Shown: positions 20,092-32,899 of the stretch, one piece after another | Layout of the letters: each line of letters starts with the position of its first letter | How positions within the stretch are numbered: the stretch's first letter is position 1 | NCBI GenBank assembly: GCA_028622995.1 | Contig: JAJQJQ010000045.1 | Span: 992,001 to 1,056,000 of the forward strand | Length of the DNA: 64,000 nucleotides | DNA from: Panagrolaimus kolymaensis | Lineage: Eukaryota; Nematoda; Chromadorea; Rhabditida; Panagrolaimidae | Reading direction: 5' to 3' | Translations under genes and position numbers: made by a program | Notes under the pieces: model-generated | Told to the model about the DNA's origin: nothing | What the model saw: only the letters and a program-made list of their open reading frames with translations | The model's database searches: none

Positions 20092-22280
20092 ACTTTTTTC
20101 TATGCAAAATTTTGCTGGTTTTGATACGAATCCTAAAAAAATTCTAATTTCTTCAGTAAATTATCTAAAAAAAATGGGGGGCTCAGCAACGAAACTTTTG
20201 TTTTAATAAAAACAGAAGTATTATAAAAAAAAACATTTAAAAAATGGTTCTGTATTCGTGTACGCTACGTAGAAAATAAAAAAGCTGTTAATACAAAAAA
20301 ACTACGTCAAATTCCTTAAAAACAACCCATCTCATAATTAATTTTTTAAAAGAAAAAAGTTTTAATAAATATTAAATGAATTTGGCAAGAAAAAGTATGT
20401 ATGTACCCATTAAAAAAAACTAACATAAAAACCTCCATTTTTTTATACTTCAAAGTTTCTTTTTTTTATTCGAAGAAGAAAAGCAGCTGCTTTGTTTGTT
20501 TCATGTTCAACTTTTTAAGATAAAGTACAAAAAAAATAAGCAGAAATAATCGTTTACAAAGATTGAATTAACAATTATAAAAAGAGAAAAAAAGGCGATT
20601 ATCAAAATTGGATTTAAAATTTTTTTAGAGATTTTAACCAGCAAAAAATTATTTTATAATGAAAAAAAAAACGTTTTTTGTTTTAATATTTTTCACGTTT
20701 TTGATTCCATAAAATTAAATTTTAAGAAAATGTTCTCGAAGTTTACAGATAATAATTCTCTCAACCTAAAACAAAAATAGCGGCAAAAAAATTAAAGCTT
20801 CTTTTATTTTTAAATTTTTTTATTTTTCGAGAGAGAAATCCTGCGTCGAATTAAAAGTGCATCTGAAATTTTTTTATGTATGTGGGCTTTAGAATAAACA
20901 ACACAAAATTGACTATGAGGTAAACTAAGTACAGTGCTTGTAAAAAAAATTGCGTTGTAATAATTTTATGTTTGTTTCGAGAGAAAAAAATTTACACCAT
21001 ATAATTTTATTTTTTAAAAAGCTTCCATGTAGTTGTAAAACTACATAACCAAATATATTCATAATACTTTGAAAAAAAAATGATTTACAATTATTTATAA
21101 CTACCAAAAAAAGAAAACTACAAACAAAAAATATGTTTTTTTAAATTAAAAATAGAATGTTTTATTGCTCAAATTGATAAATGAAAAAAATACGGTAAAT
21201 ATTTAAAAATAATAATTTTAAATTGCTCGAAAAAAGAAAAGTGAGAACCCCGGAAAAATTTATAGTTTACTTTTAAAATATTAAAAAAAAAAAAATTTTA
21301 TTTTTATTCTAAACAAACATTTGATTATTTCACAAACTTTTTGAAAAACGCGTAATAAATAAATGCATAAAAAGTCGCATCCAAACAACTTTTTTTCCTA
21401 ACAAAATTAACTCCATTCATTCATTCTTTTATTATTTTTATTTTACGATAGCGCTAACAAAAGAAAAGCAAGCGTCATCAACAACCTCAAACAACAAAAT
21501 TCTTTCAATATACGTAACTAACTAATTCAAGAAGAGATCAAAAATTTAACAACGAAAGTACAAAAAAATATTTTTTTGTGCTCTTTTTGTTCATTCGAAT
21601 TTTCCTAATTGCAAAAACCCAAAAAAAATAATTTTATCAAAGAAAAAAAAAAAAAATTATTAGTTTAGTTTATTGGTCTTTTGGATTTAATCAAATTTTT
21701 CTAAATTGCAACAAAAAAATGGAATGATTAACAAGAAAAAAACTATTTATTTATTTTATTATTTTTATTAAATAGTTTAATCTTTGATTTTTAAATATGT
21801 AAAAAAACGAGCTTTGTTATTTTACATTACAAATTGCTTTTGCAACAGAAAGAAAAAAAGAATATGTATTTTTTTTAAATGCAGTTTTTAGATTAAATTT
21901 AAAAAAAAAACAGTAATGAGACGTGAGATCTTTGTCTATGATTCTATCTACTATTTTTCAATATAAATTAAATTCAACAAAAAATAAACAAAATTTTTTA
22001 AAAGAAATAATCAACAAAATTTTTGTTTGATATTTCCTAAGCAAAGATTCAATTGATTTTTTGTTTCTTTTTTTCACAGCCAACTTTATGGATTCCAAGT
22101 TTTTATTAAAACTTTTAACTTTCGTTTTGCACGATTTATTAAAAAAAAAATTTATTTTTTCCTCAAAAATTTTGAGAAAAACAATAAAGCAATAACTAAC
22201 GAATTTTTCTGTGCAAAATTTTTTAAATAAAGAAGGATTTTTTATTCAACAATAAAATTATTTTTACATTTTTTTATTAT
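20092..22280. other. Intergenic, 2.2 kb, no gene seen
   Basis: Very AT-rich with many poly-A and poly-T runs, lying between the 5' end of the srt gene and the 3' end of the esterase, both on the minus strand. It should contain the srt promoter. No open frame over 75 codons with non-biased composition was seen. Confidence 0.5.
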
Positions 22281-25200
22281 TCAAAGTTTTTGATATTGTT
22301 GTCTATGAGATTTTAACATATAACATGTCCAAGCTTGACTTAAAACAAGGAAAAATACTATTCCCACAATAATCCAAGTTAATAATTTTCCATTAAAATA
22401 CCAAGTTTGATTGATTCCATTTTCACTTTGTTTTTTAACTTCTTCGCGAAGTGTTTGAGTTTTAGCTTCGGTGGCTGCGGCTTCATCGTTATTTTGGGTT
22501 GACAGAAGTGAAAATAAATGTCCGTCATTATTAGAAGCTCCAGAAATTTTTTGGATGGAATCGGATGGTTTGCTTTCATCCACTTTTTTTGCATATTGAA
22601 TTTTTTTAAATGATTTCGCTAAATGTGGATCATAACCAAATTGGCTTTCACTAATCATTTTAGTTTTAGGTCCTTCAATTCTGAAACAAAAAAATTTGAT
22701 GAAATTTATCCCAAAATTTTATTTCTTCGATTAAAAAACCCACAAAAAAATTTAAATTAAAAAAAACTAACTTTGGAACTGTTTCATCCCAAAATTTCAC
22801 TGCTTCTGAATGATATCCATTTTTCATTCCAGGAAAATTTAAATATGGATCAGGAAAATCAATTACAAAATAATTATTTTCTTTTGGATTATATTTTTTC
22901 CATTTTCTTGTGGGACTCACTGGAGTTCCACGATTTATAAAATCCACAAAGATTTGGGAATATAAATAACGAATTTGAAAATCTTTTGCAGTAAAATTTC
23001 CAACGTGTTGACCCAAGATGTATGCCTAAAAATAAATATTAATAAATTTTATGAGTGTAGCAAGTTGGGGTTTTGAAGAGCTACAGTATTTTTTTTAACT
23101 TTTAGAAAAGTTTTGTATTAAAAAAATTTTTGGGCCAAGAAAGTGGATTTTTAATTTTAAAGAAAATATATGTACTAAAATTCTTGGGTTAATTAAAGGA
23201 AATTTTTAAGATAGCTAAAAAAGTCTTTAGAGCTCGAATATTGAAATTTCCTTTTTTTATTAAAACCTTTGGATCGCGCATGGAAAATTTTTACTAATTC
23301 GAAAAATTAATTGTTTGTTTTACGAGGAAATTTTTTTTAAGAAATGTCAAAAGCGCACAATTCTCAACAAAAAAAGAACCCTTACCAATTCTTGTGCATG
23401 TTTAGGAGAATCTGAAACTGGAATCTTTTTAGGTCCACTATCATATGCATCACCAATATATTCATAAATATATTCATACAAATATATATTACTTCCACGA
23501 TTAAATTGATTTACTGCGTACGTATGAGTGGGAATATACATTTCCGTATCATCATGAGTATATGGAGCTCGAGAGGCTAAAAAACAATATATAAGCGACC
23601 AAAAAAATTAAGTAAATTTTTTTTTTGTTTAAAAAAATGAAAAAATTCTCCCATTTAAAAAATAATTATGCAAATTTCAATTTTTATTGGTTTTTATCTT
23701 ACTCGAATTATATTCTTTCATTGTTGCTAAAATAGTTTCAGGTTTTGGATTCATATAAAATGCATTTCCCAAAGTTCGCTTGGACCAAAGCTCAAGCAAA
23801 GTTTGATTAACAAATAATTCACCATTCAATGGCGATATTTGAACTATTTCTTTACTGAATAAATATTCTTTTGATAATGTTCCAGTTAGCACTGGAATGG
23901 GAAGGGTTTGATGGAGGAGGTCTTCATAAGTTCCAGGCGCAACCTAAAGTTAAAAAATAATAAAAAAAATTTGAAAAATTTTTGAACTGAAAATTAATGT
24001 AATTTTTGTTTCTTGAAAAGAAAATGCCAAAAATTACAGTTTTCGTTTAAATTTTTATTCAAGGCAAATACAATCCGTCAGCAAAATATTCGAACATTCG
24101 TTCGTTCGAAGCATGCAAGTATCATGCAGCCATGGAAGCGCGTTTTTGAAAATCAAAGGAACTTTGAACAAAAAATTTTTGATTTAGATTTTTTTTTTCT
24201 TTTAAAATCTTTATTGTTTTTAACAAATTTTATTAATCGCTTAACTAAGTTATACAAAGTCATTAAGATAGCGATAGAAAATGGTTTAAAATATATATCA
24301 AGCATAGGGAACTCGGTATATTTAAGATTTTTTTAGTATGTTTGTTGGTTTATCTTATTGTAATCATAAAGCTGGGAGGTTCATCCCTATTGCACTATAA
24401 ATAGCATTTGGAAACAATTACAATAGCTCAAGAAAAGTCATTATTAAAAATACCCTCTAATTTTAACTAAAATAGGCGAGGGGCTTCACTGTCATTATCC
24501 AGTATTTTATTGTTTTGCCACAATATCAATTGTTTTCTTTAATTTTAATTGGAGTAGAGCAGCCACAAAATTTAAACAAAAACACGAATAATAACTTCAA
24601 AATCATTGTTGTTTAAATTTCAACAGTTCGGTAAAATTTGAAAATCTTCTCGTTTTCATAGTTCCAACTTATTGGTAGCATTTAAAGATATTGGTGTTGT
24701 TTCCGAAAGTTTAGTTCGAACAAAAATTGAAAAATCGGGGAAGTCAACTCCGTAATCGCTTTGTTTAACAAAAATGGGATATGTACTTTTGCATTTTTGC
24801 CATGATGCTTAAACTCGAGAGCTATAGTCGAACTATCAGATGACTAAACATATAACAAGGAAAATTCTCATTGTTCAATTATAAAAAAAGTTTATCTCAA
24901 TCTCAAAACAATAAAGATTTTAAAAGAAAAAAAAAATCGAAATCAAAAATTTTTTGTTCAAAGTTCCTTTGATTTTCAAAAACGCGCTTCCATGGCTGCA
25001 TGATACTTGCATGCTTCGAACGAACGAATGTTCGAATATTTTGCTGACGGATTGTAGCTTCGCAAAAAATAATTTTATTGAAGCTTTTTTGAAGAATTTG
25101 TTTAAAAAAATAAGAAAGAATCATTAATAAAAAATTTATTTAAATGAAAATTTTCACTAAAGTTTTTGGGTTCAGAATAGTCCTTTCGAAATCACCATTT

Positions 25201-26800
25201 TTATGTTTTGTATATTTTTTTCAAACATTTTAGTTTATCTAATTTTTAGACAAAATAATTTTTTAGAAACTTCGATAAATAAAAAAATTAATTATTTAAT
25301 TATTATTAATGCAACTTACAGCATCATCGCCTGAATCCCTTGCAATAAACCTAAATTGATATCCTTCTGTTTCATGAATGGGTTGAGTGGCAGAGATTTC
25401 TTTCGCGGATTTATTTCTCAAACATTTTATAATTTTTTCAACATTTTTAATTTTATCCCATTTTTTACTTTCCGTTCCAAAATCATCGCATCCAACCATT
25501 TGGGCAACTTTGCGCGTGGCATTTTCATTTCGATCTTTAACTAACACGAAATCACTCGACATTGACATTACAATTACTTGATTAATCAAATGTTTAGATT
25601 TGGGTGACATTGAAAGCTAAAAAAACATAGAAAAAAAATTTGTTTTAGGAAAAAAGTTTGAATCGATTATTTTACCATTTTAGTATTACTTCCACCTCCG
25701 CTATCTCCCATAATGGTCAATCGATCGGGATCTCCACCAAATTCTTGGATTTCATTTTTAACCCATTTTATTCCGTGAATCAAATCTAAATAAAGTATTT
25801 TATTAAAAACTTTAAAAAAAGACCCTCTTTAAATTCGATTTCAGGATTTTTCACGTCGAAACACAGAAATATAAAAAAGGTGAATCTTAACTCGAAATCC
25901 CAAAAAGGCATTTTTAATAAAAAAAATTTCGAGATTCAATGTTTTTACAAAAAAAACTATAAAAGCAAGCGTGAAAAAGTAAAAATAAATATGCAAATAA
26001 TTTTCTTTACAAAACTTGAATTTAAAAAAAAAGACGCCTACCACGAAGACCGCAATTTAAATCAGCAGAAGTTTTAAATTTATGATTAAAATTAGATACA
26101 CCAAAAATAGATTGTCTAAAAGAAATTGAAACAAATATAACATTTCTTGATGCATTATTAAAATTATCAACCTGAAGAAAAAAATAAATAATTATATTTA
26201 TGAAAATTTTTAGAAGCTCGATGCTTACCAAAAAATCAGGTTGATACTGTAAAGGTGTTCCAAATCGATAACTTCCTCCATGAACATACATAACAACCGC
26301 GCAACCACCTTTAGTTAAACAATTTCGATTGGTAAAAATATTTGCATGAATACAATCTTCGCTCATATTAAACGCTGTTGGAGCATAACTCGTGTGTTCT
26401 GAATTCCAATAACATGAAACAGTATAATATTGAGCATCATGAATTCCATTCCATTTTTTTCGTGGCATTGGAGCTTTAAATCTTAAATTTCCTATTGGTG
26501 CTTCAGCTATTGGAACCGAAAGATAAACAAATCCTTCAACATTTCGAGGGGTAATAAGTTTTCGACCTCGAATTAAGCCACTGCTAAAAAATAAAGAAAA
26601 AAAAGCTTGAGTTTAGTTTAACAAAAAATTCTAAAATTTTCAAATATTTTTTTTTTGGGAACCACAAACCTTATTTCTCTAATTAACAAATGTTCGTCGT
26701 TGTTTGCTTCATTGGTATCTTTTCCATTATTATTTTTACAGAAGCCATAATTAATTAAAATAAAAAATAAACATAATAAAAGCAGCTTTAAAAGAGCCAT
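22281..26800 (-). CDS. Type-B carboxylesterase with C-terminal membrane anchor
   Basis: Nine exons: 26800-26670, 26583-26229, 26171-26042, 25785-25676, 25616-25320, 23943-23703, 23576-23386, 23025-22772, 22680-22281; total 702 residues. An N-terminal signal peptide (MALLKLLLLCLFF...) is followed by the alpha/beta-hydrolase fold. The oxyanion loop is YVHGGSY, the nucleophile elbow is GDSGGG with Ser234, the acid is probably Glu367 in TGTLSKE, and the base His481 in KHAQELAYILG, so the catalytic triad is complete. The EDC cysteine of the first disulfide is present. A single hydrophobic segment (about 671-692) with a short tail anchors it in the membrane with the enzyme lumenal or outside. C. 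elegans CEST enzymes with such a tail attach acyl groups to ascaroside signals; similar chemistry here is inference. Intron 5 (23944-25319) carries a TIR element. Confidence 0.9.
24071..25054. mobile_element. Non-autonomous TIR element (Tc1/mariner-like MITE), 984 bp
   Basis: Bases 24071-24220 and 24905-25054 are inverted copies of 150 bp with about one mismatch, both ends reading CAATCCGTCAGC. A TA dinucleotide flanks each end (24069-24070 and 25055-25056), the target duplication of the Tc1/mariner superfamily. The 684-bp interior has no transposase-like frame. It sits within the longest intron of the esterase gene. Confidence 0.85.
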
Positions 26801-28060
26801 TTAGCGAAAAAGGTTCCTTTTTATTTTGCCTCTTTTTTGATTTTAATGAACCAAAAAGAAAAGTGAAAAAACTAAAGAGCAGTGAAGAAAATAAAATTAG
26901 TTTCTTATCGATAAAGGCTGTTTGAGTGTGTTTGTGTTTACAGCTTTTTTCAATTTAATCAATGATAAAAATAAAAAAATGGGCAGTCAGTCTATTAGCT
27001 ATAGATAGTTATGGTCAGCAGACAACAGCAAAATGGAGAGGGAGCATTCAGTGAGTTAAACGACTTTAAAACAAAAAATTTAAAGTGCAACAACGTACAT
27101 TTTTTTATATTTATATTTAAAGTGTCAGTCGTCTGTGTCTCTAATTAAAATGGAGGAAAGTAAGTCAGCTATCGTTTTTGATTTTTAGAGATAAAAAAAC
27201 TGTAAAAAACTTTTTTATTATGGAATAGCTTTGTTTTGAACTTTCTAATATCTGATGAGTGTTTTTATTTTTTATAGTTTTAGTTTAAGAAAAATAATTT
27301 TAGACAGTCGATTCTTATCAAACTTTCTATTTTTGAGAGTAAAGATTAAATTTTTTGAATGAAAAAACTTTAGAAAAAAATAAAAATAAAAGTTAATAGC
27401 TTATAAAAAATTTACTTAGAGTTTTTTTCTTTATATTCCAAGAAAATATGAATTTTGTTTTTGATGTAAAATAATAATAAAAATTTTTAAAACCAAAGTT
27501 TTAAACCATAAACCACTATGATCCATAAATCATAACCCTGTAAATTTCATTTGCACTCTATTAATAAACAGCAAAAATAATTAATATTTATAAAAATGGA
27601 ATTGCAAAAAATAGGTTTACAGAAATAATCCATGAATCATGGTAAAACAAAAAATTGGAAGAAAAAAGAGGAAATTATCCACAGCTTTTGAGTTCCATGA
27701 CTCTTGAATTTAGCGCAATCAATCATATTATTCAAAGTCGTAAAAGCAAAGTGCAACTTTGATCCTTCAAGCATTACATTGAACAAGCTTATTATAACAA
27801 AATCCCTTTTTTCGTTTTTGAAACCTCGATCATTAATTTCTTAATCGTTACATACAAAAAATTGCTACAAAAAAAAAGTTTGAGATACTGTAGCTTGAGA
27901 GAATTTTTCCCGCCAAAAAAAAGCATGTTGCAAGCGAAAACATTGATTCTGTTGCTTGTTTCTCTTTTTTCAAGTGAAGCTTTCTTCTTTCATTCTTCAA
28001 CAGTTTTTTATTGTTGTACCTTTTTTTTAAAGTGAAAACATTTATTTCATCAATCAAAAT
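26801..28060. other. Divergent promoter region between esterase and TAF4
   Basis: AT-rich spacer of 1.26 kb between two divergently transcribed genes. An ATG at 27150 followed by GTAAGT after ten bases could be a tiny first exon, but I could not join it in frame to anything. No other gene seen. Confidence 0.4.
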
Positions 28061-29754
28061 ATGCATCATCAAAGTAAACCTCTTTCAAATCCGCCACCAA
28101 ATCCTCCACTTGTAAGTTTTTTGATTAAACATTGAAACAAAAATTATCTATCGTCAAATTTTTAGCTTATACCAAATCCAATGGTCTCAAATCAACTTGG
28201 TCATGTTCTTTTCAAATTATTGCAAATAGCTGGTGGTAAAAGCAGTGGGATAGCAGCCGTTTATCATATCAAGAAATTAATTCAGGTTGGTTTTATTTGA
28301 ATGGTAATGGCAGCTTTTTTGATTCAATGACATTTCACACTTGTTATTAACATTGTGTGTTGGTTTTGTTATTTGTAATATGTATGAAGCATGTTGTTGT
28401 TCATATTTACAAACTTGCCATTGCTTTTTTTTATGCACCAATATAACACGCTCCATTTTTAGGCTCTTCTTAAACGTACTATTTCCCCTCAACTTTTTGT
28501 GAACAATATCTCGCCTGTTTTTGGAAGCTATCAACCAATTTATGTGAATTTGATTACACGAGAATTGCATGGATTACTTAGAGCAATGGATCAAGGAGAA
28601 TTCTCAATTTTAACAAAGATGAGAGACACCAATTTAGATGAAGAATATTATCGAATTACTCAACAACAAAATGCTAAAACGATGGCGCCTTCTTCTGCTC
28701 CTACTCGTATTCTTCCTCCACGCAAGGTCAAAGCTAAAGTTCCTGTTCCTATGGTTTCAATGAATATCAAACGTGAAATTGATGACGATTTTGATGTAAG
28801 CTTTTGTGTTATTCGACCTGTCAAGGATGTCTGTAGCTCGTAAATTTGTATCTCTTTTAGATCGATGCTCCATTTGAACCTCATCGACCTTTATCAACAA
28901 CTTCTCGACCTTCTCTTCTTTCACCACCGATGACTCGTGGTTCTGAACGTAAGAAAAATGAAGAACAAGTGTTAAATTCTCAACCATCAAGCAAAGCTAA
29001 AGATAGTCAATCCATTTCTGAAGATGATATTGCTCAACCAACTTCATTTGATCCTTCAATTACTTCACCAACAGCGAAAGTTCAACAGCATCTTCCACCA
29101 AAACCAATATATGATGAACCTGATAATGAATTCATCAATGCTGAAGCTGTACTAAACTTCTCAAATTCATCATCAGAAAATCCCATTTTCAAATCAATCA
29201 CCAAAGATGCTGTTATCCTTCTTGGAGAATATGTTGAAGTCCAATTTCGTAAACTTTTGGCTGATTCTATCAAAGCTGCAAAACACCGAACTGCATCATT
29301 TCCAAATGATTTATTCAATCCTGCTTCTGATGTTCGAAAACAATTGACCGTTTTGGATGCATATTATTTGGCTCAAGATGGGATGAACAACTCAAATAAT
29401 AATGATCATTTTATTGCAAAAAGTGTAAGTTCTTTGATTTCTTTACCTTTGATTCCTCTCTTTTTTTAGAATCGTCAACGGGAAGCTACTGATTCTCATA
29501 ACGATATGAATGAAGCCGCTTTAGCTGCACTTGGTGGAAGAAAACTTAATTTTGCTGCGATTTCCAAACCTCCTGCTGGACAACAACGACCATCAACAAG
29601 ATCTCATCCTTCGAATGTCAAAACATTAAAGATTACCGCTCAAGATGTCCTCCTTGCTATTGAAAAAGATGATCGGCTCATCAATTCTCGTGTTTATCGA
29701 AGTATTCTTTATGTTGGAAATTTATCAACCTTTTCACAATCTGCAAAATTTTAG
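28061..29754 (+). CDS. taf-4: TFIID subunit TAF4
   Basis: Exons 28061-28111, 28166-28285, 28463-28795, 28861-29424 and 29470-29754, all in phase 0, give 450 residues. A TAFH domain covers about 24-100 (LGHVLFKLLQIAGG ... HIKKLIQALLKRTISP ... LITRELHGLLRAM). The histone-fold region is at about 255-335 (SITKDAVILLGEYVEVQFRK, with downstream LDAYYLAQ). The conserved C-terminal domain is the last 95 residues: NRQREA, AALAALGGRK and ITAQDVLLAIEKDDRL, the segment that pairs with TAF12 and helps hold TFIID together. TFIID recognises core promoters for RNA polymerase II. The protein is short compared with vertebrate TAF4 because the Gln-rich N-terminus is absent, as usual in nematodes. An AATAAA signal at about 29803 marks the 3' end. 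Confidence 0.92.
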
Positions 29755-30139
29755 TGTTTTGTGTTTGATTCCTTTTTATTGTTTTTTGTTTAATGTTTTT
29801 TATAATAAAGTTTTATTGTTTTGTTTTTGAACTCTAACTAGCTTTTCATTGTCTTTGAAATACTGATGTTGAATCTGCTGAGTGTTATCGCAAAGGCTTT
29901 AAAGTTAAAATAATTTCGAAGGTATCTTTTACAGCTTATTCAACCAAGGAAGAAGTAATGACATAAAATGGTTTCCATTTTTGTTCTTTGCAAGTACACA
30001 TATAGTTGACAATTCTATTCATTCACCCATAAACACAAGAAAACGTTAGGTTGTTTAATCAATATATTTTACATACATACAAAATATTTCCCAGAAAATT
30101 CTATCAAATTGTTACATATGTTAGTAAAAAAGTGTACGT
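29755..30139. other. Convergent 3' regions of TAF4 and a small minus-strand gene
   Basis: Contains the TAF4 polyadenylation signal near 29803 and AT-rich sequence beyond it. No further gene is visible. Confidence 0.5.
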
Positions 30140-30478
30140 TTAAGGATTATATTCATATGTTTGATGTTTGTGTGGTGGACCAGCATTATTGTTGTTGTTA
30201 AGCCATTCACGATGAAATTGTTTCTTTCCACCTTCAATTGATGTTGCACCAGTATGAGTCCATTGAGTTGTAGCATTATTGACATTTTGTTGACGATTTG
30301 AAGAAATTTCTGATGGACGAAATGCTCCAGATGTAACAGCCATTAATACATTTTCTTTATGATCAGGAATGGCATTTTTATCATGTGAAACAGATGCAGC
30401 AATAGCAACAACATCAGCAGATGAACATTGTTGTTGAGTTGAATTAAGATTTGGAGTTGATGTACTTGGTTGAGCCAT
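30140..30478 (-). CDS. Small Gln/Asn-rich hydrophilic protein, unidentified
   Basis: Single-exon frame of 112 codons from ATG 30478 to a stop at 30140, with balanced, non-repetitive codon content that contrasts with flanking AT runs. The sequence starts MAQPSTSTPNLNSTQQQ, has a central AxxVSHDKNAIPDHKENVLM segment, then poly-Asn, and ends in a polar HKHQTYEYNP tail. There is no signal peptide or membrane segment. I do not recognise the family. It is plausible as a real small gene since it is open end to end and its antisense is not. Confidence 0.5.
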   Translation of the reverse strand: MAQPSTSTPNLNSTQQQCSSADVVAIAASVSHDKNAIPDHKENVLMAVTSGAFRPSEISSNRQQNVNNATTQWTHTGATSIEGGKKQFHREWLNNNNNAGPPHKHQTYEYNP

Positions 30479-30976
30479 AATAATAATAATACCAATATTT
30501 TTGAGAGAAGACTGGAGAATGCACGCAAGCGAGATTGAACGAACGAATGAAAAACAAAAGTGATCAAAAAGTGAAAAAGTTTGATGGAAAATGAAAACAG
30601 TTTATTGGCTATCAAAGAAAATGAAAAAATTTGAATAAAGCATGGGAATGGAATAAAATTTTGTCTAAAAAATTAAAGGCTTTAAACTAGTGCTAACAAA
30701 GGGCAAATTAATAGGGTTTATTCTTTTACACTTGATAAGTAACTCTTACAGAAACGTTATAAATTTCTACAATAACCGACTCAAAATTTTTTAAACGCCC
30801 GCCGAATGCAGTCAATTTTACTGAGAAAATACATAAAGAAAGCTAACACTCAGTCAAATCATCAAAGCACAAACTTCTATTTTTCTTCATTGAATTTTCT
30901 TTCAACTTTTTCATCGCTGCATATAATCATTGTTTCAATAATTTGCATATTTCTTTTTTTAGTAGCTCAAAAAGTT

Positions 30977-30984
30977 TATAAATA
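30977..30984 (+). promoter_or_regulatory. TATA box of protease copy 1
   Basis: TATAAATA, 66 bases before the ATG, inside a block (AGCTCAAAAAGTTTATAAATATG) identical in copy 2. Conservation between copies whose flanks diverge supports a function. Confidence 0.55.
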
Positions 30985-31042
30985 TGCGTGAATGTCGTCA
31001 AATCGTTTCGTTTCATTCAATCAAAAATCAAAGTTTGAAAGA

Positions 31043-32347
31043 ATGTCGTCTTCGTTCTCGTCTTCATCTCTGTGCTTCGTTGCTTTCCTGCTTTGTTCGT
31101 TCATCATCGATGATGGATTAGCTGCTCCAAAGAAACATGTTGGTGGTAATGGTTTCAATGAAAATGTAAGTTTACTTTTTCTTTCGATTTATTTCCTATA
31201 AACTCGTTTATGTGTATTTTAGCGTATTCAAGGTGGTGGTGATACATCTCAAGAAATCTTCAAATTTATTCCTGCTCTTTTCATCATAGCTCATTTTGCT
31301 CCAAAGATGATTGCTGGTGTTTGTACGTCTACCATCATTTCACCTCGTCATCTTATTACTGCTGCTCATTGTGTTGTTATTGATAATAGAGTTAATGAAA
31401 GTGCTAATCATAAACAACTTACACGTTTGAATTGGATTATGACTGATCTTCGTCCAAAAGAAATTGATCAAAGTGCTAAAGTTAATGGTAAAAAAGTTGT
31501 TTACGCACCAATTTCAAAATTTGGCATTCCATCAAAAATCTTCTTTCATCCATCTTATCTTCATGATTACACCGGCTTACTCTATAATGATTTGGCAATC
31601 CTTGAATATCCTGAAGGTGTCAACTTTTCGATTGATCCTATTACACTTGCTTATGGTTTTCAAGAAAAACGTGGTGATCATGCAATTGCTGCTGGGTATG
31701 GATATTATAAACGTAAATGTATGGTTTATTGTTAAAAAACACATTAGACTCCTTTTGATCTGAGATATTGTAAACATTTTCTTCTTTTTTAGTTGTCGGT
31801 GACAAAATTGAATATGAAGCACCAAAAGTCTTACAAAATGCAACGGTAGCACTTTGGAAGAAACGTTGCCGTGTTGGTGTAAATAAATATATGTCTATGA
31901 AACCTTATGAGGCCTTTATTTGCACTGGAACACCAGAACGAGTATCTGATCATGGTGATAGTGGTGGACCATTGATGGTTGAAAGAAATGGAACATTGTA
32001 TCAAGTTGGAGTTCTATCTACTGGTCTTCTATTTTCGGGTATGAAATTTGTTTTATTTCGTTGAAGAAGTTAATTACTTTATTTTAGCATTTTACACTCG
32101 TTTAACACCAGCTTGTTGTGAATGGATTACCAAAGTAACAAAACAAGAAGTACACTGTGAAAGCTTGCCTCCACCTGATCCAATAAAGCCAACTCAAGCA
32201 CCAGTTTCATCATCATCTCCAGGTTCTAAGAAGACTCCAACTGCTGCTCCTCAAAAAGCTCAAACAACAACTACAAGTTCTTCAAACATAGTCAAATTCA
32301 ATGCTGGTCTCATCATTTTCTCTTTCATCTTTTTTGCTTTTCTTTAA
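31043..32347 (+). CDS. Chymotrypsin-fold (S1) serine protease, copy 1
   Basis: Exons 31043-31165, 31223-31718, 31793-32038 and 32088-32347 give 374 residues. The start shared with copy 2 is MSSSFSSSSLC, a signal peptide ending near ALA/APKK. The catalytic triad is His90 (TAAHC), Asp164 (YNDLAIL) and Ser263 (GDSGGPL). A basic residue at 42 before IQGG resembles the zymogen cleavage site, though the classical IVGG is replaced by IQGG. The S1-pocket residue six before Ser is Val, not Asp, and the usual Cys before GDSGG is missing, so cleavage after Arg/Lys is unlikely. The end is Pro/Thr-rich followed by a hydrophobic stretch, which suggests membrane attachment, perhaps by a GPI anchor. Its role (digestive, surface or defence) is unknown. 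Confidence 0.88.
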
Positions 32348-32899
32348 ACTTCTAATTATGTTTTCTTTCATGTGTAATTTTATGATAGCATAAATAAAGC
32401 TTTAATTTTATAAAAATGTGTTTTTTGGTTCGGATCTCCTTTTTCTCCTTGTATTTAGTACATCAATTCTAACTCGAATGTTAAAAATGCAGTAACAGCC
32501 TAACGATTTTTTTGCATGAATGTTTTACATCCCAAGTTTACAGTATTCTAAGATGCATAATGCATGGAAATGGAATAAAATTTTGTAAAAAAAAATATAT
32601 GCATTAACTTGTGCTAACAAAAGGCAAATTAGTGTGTTAAAACCCCGCCGAATGCATTCGTTTTTAGTGGCAAAATAAGAAAGCTAACACTCAGTCTTCA
32701 AATTATCAAAGCGCAAATTTACTTTCTTCTTCATTTCATTTTCTTCTGCGTCGCATTCGTTGAAACTTTTTTTTTCGATAATTTGCATATTTCTTGTTTT
32801 TTTGCATTCATTCATTTTTTAGCAGCTCAAAAAGTTTATAAATATGGTTGTCTGTCAAATGACTTTGTTTCATTCAATCAAAAATCAAAGTTTGAAAGA
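32348..32899 (+). other. Spacer between tandem proteases, duplicated promoter
   Basis: Starts with the 3' UTR of copy 1 (AATAAAG near 32393), then the copy-2 promoter, which repeats the copy-1 upstream region including GAAAGCTAACACTCAGTC. A TATAAATA at 32837-32844 mirrors that of copy 1. Confidence 0.6.
32837..32844 (+). promoter_or_regulatory. TATA box of protease copy 2
   Basis: TATAAATA, 63 bases before the copy-2 ATG, in the same conserved block as in copy 1. Confidence 0.5.

Larger units (their letters stand above)
30640..32410 (+). repeat. Tandem duplication unit, copy 1
   Basis: About 1.8 kb including promoter, protease gene and 3' UTR is repeated directly at about 32560-34265. Similarity starts with GGAATGGAATAAAATTTTGT upstream and ends near the poly(A) signal and AATGTGTTTTTT downstream. 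Confidence 0.85.

Noticed and set aside
24013..24336. 107-codon plus frame and its mirror at 24903-25124
   Set aside because: Both are the same terminal inverted repeat translated from each end; the repeat structure explains them.
27150..27160. Possible micro-exon ATGGAGGAAA|GTAAGT
   Set aside because: No acceptor in phase could be found that links it to TAF4, whose own ATG at 28061 gives a complete protein.
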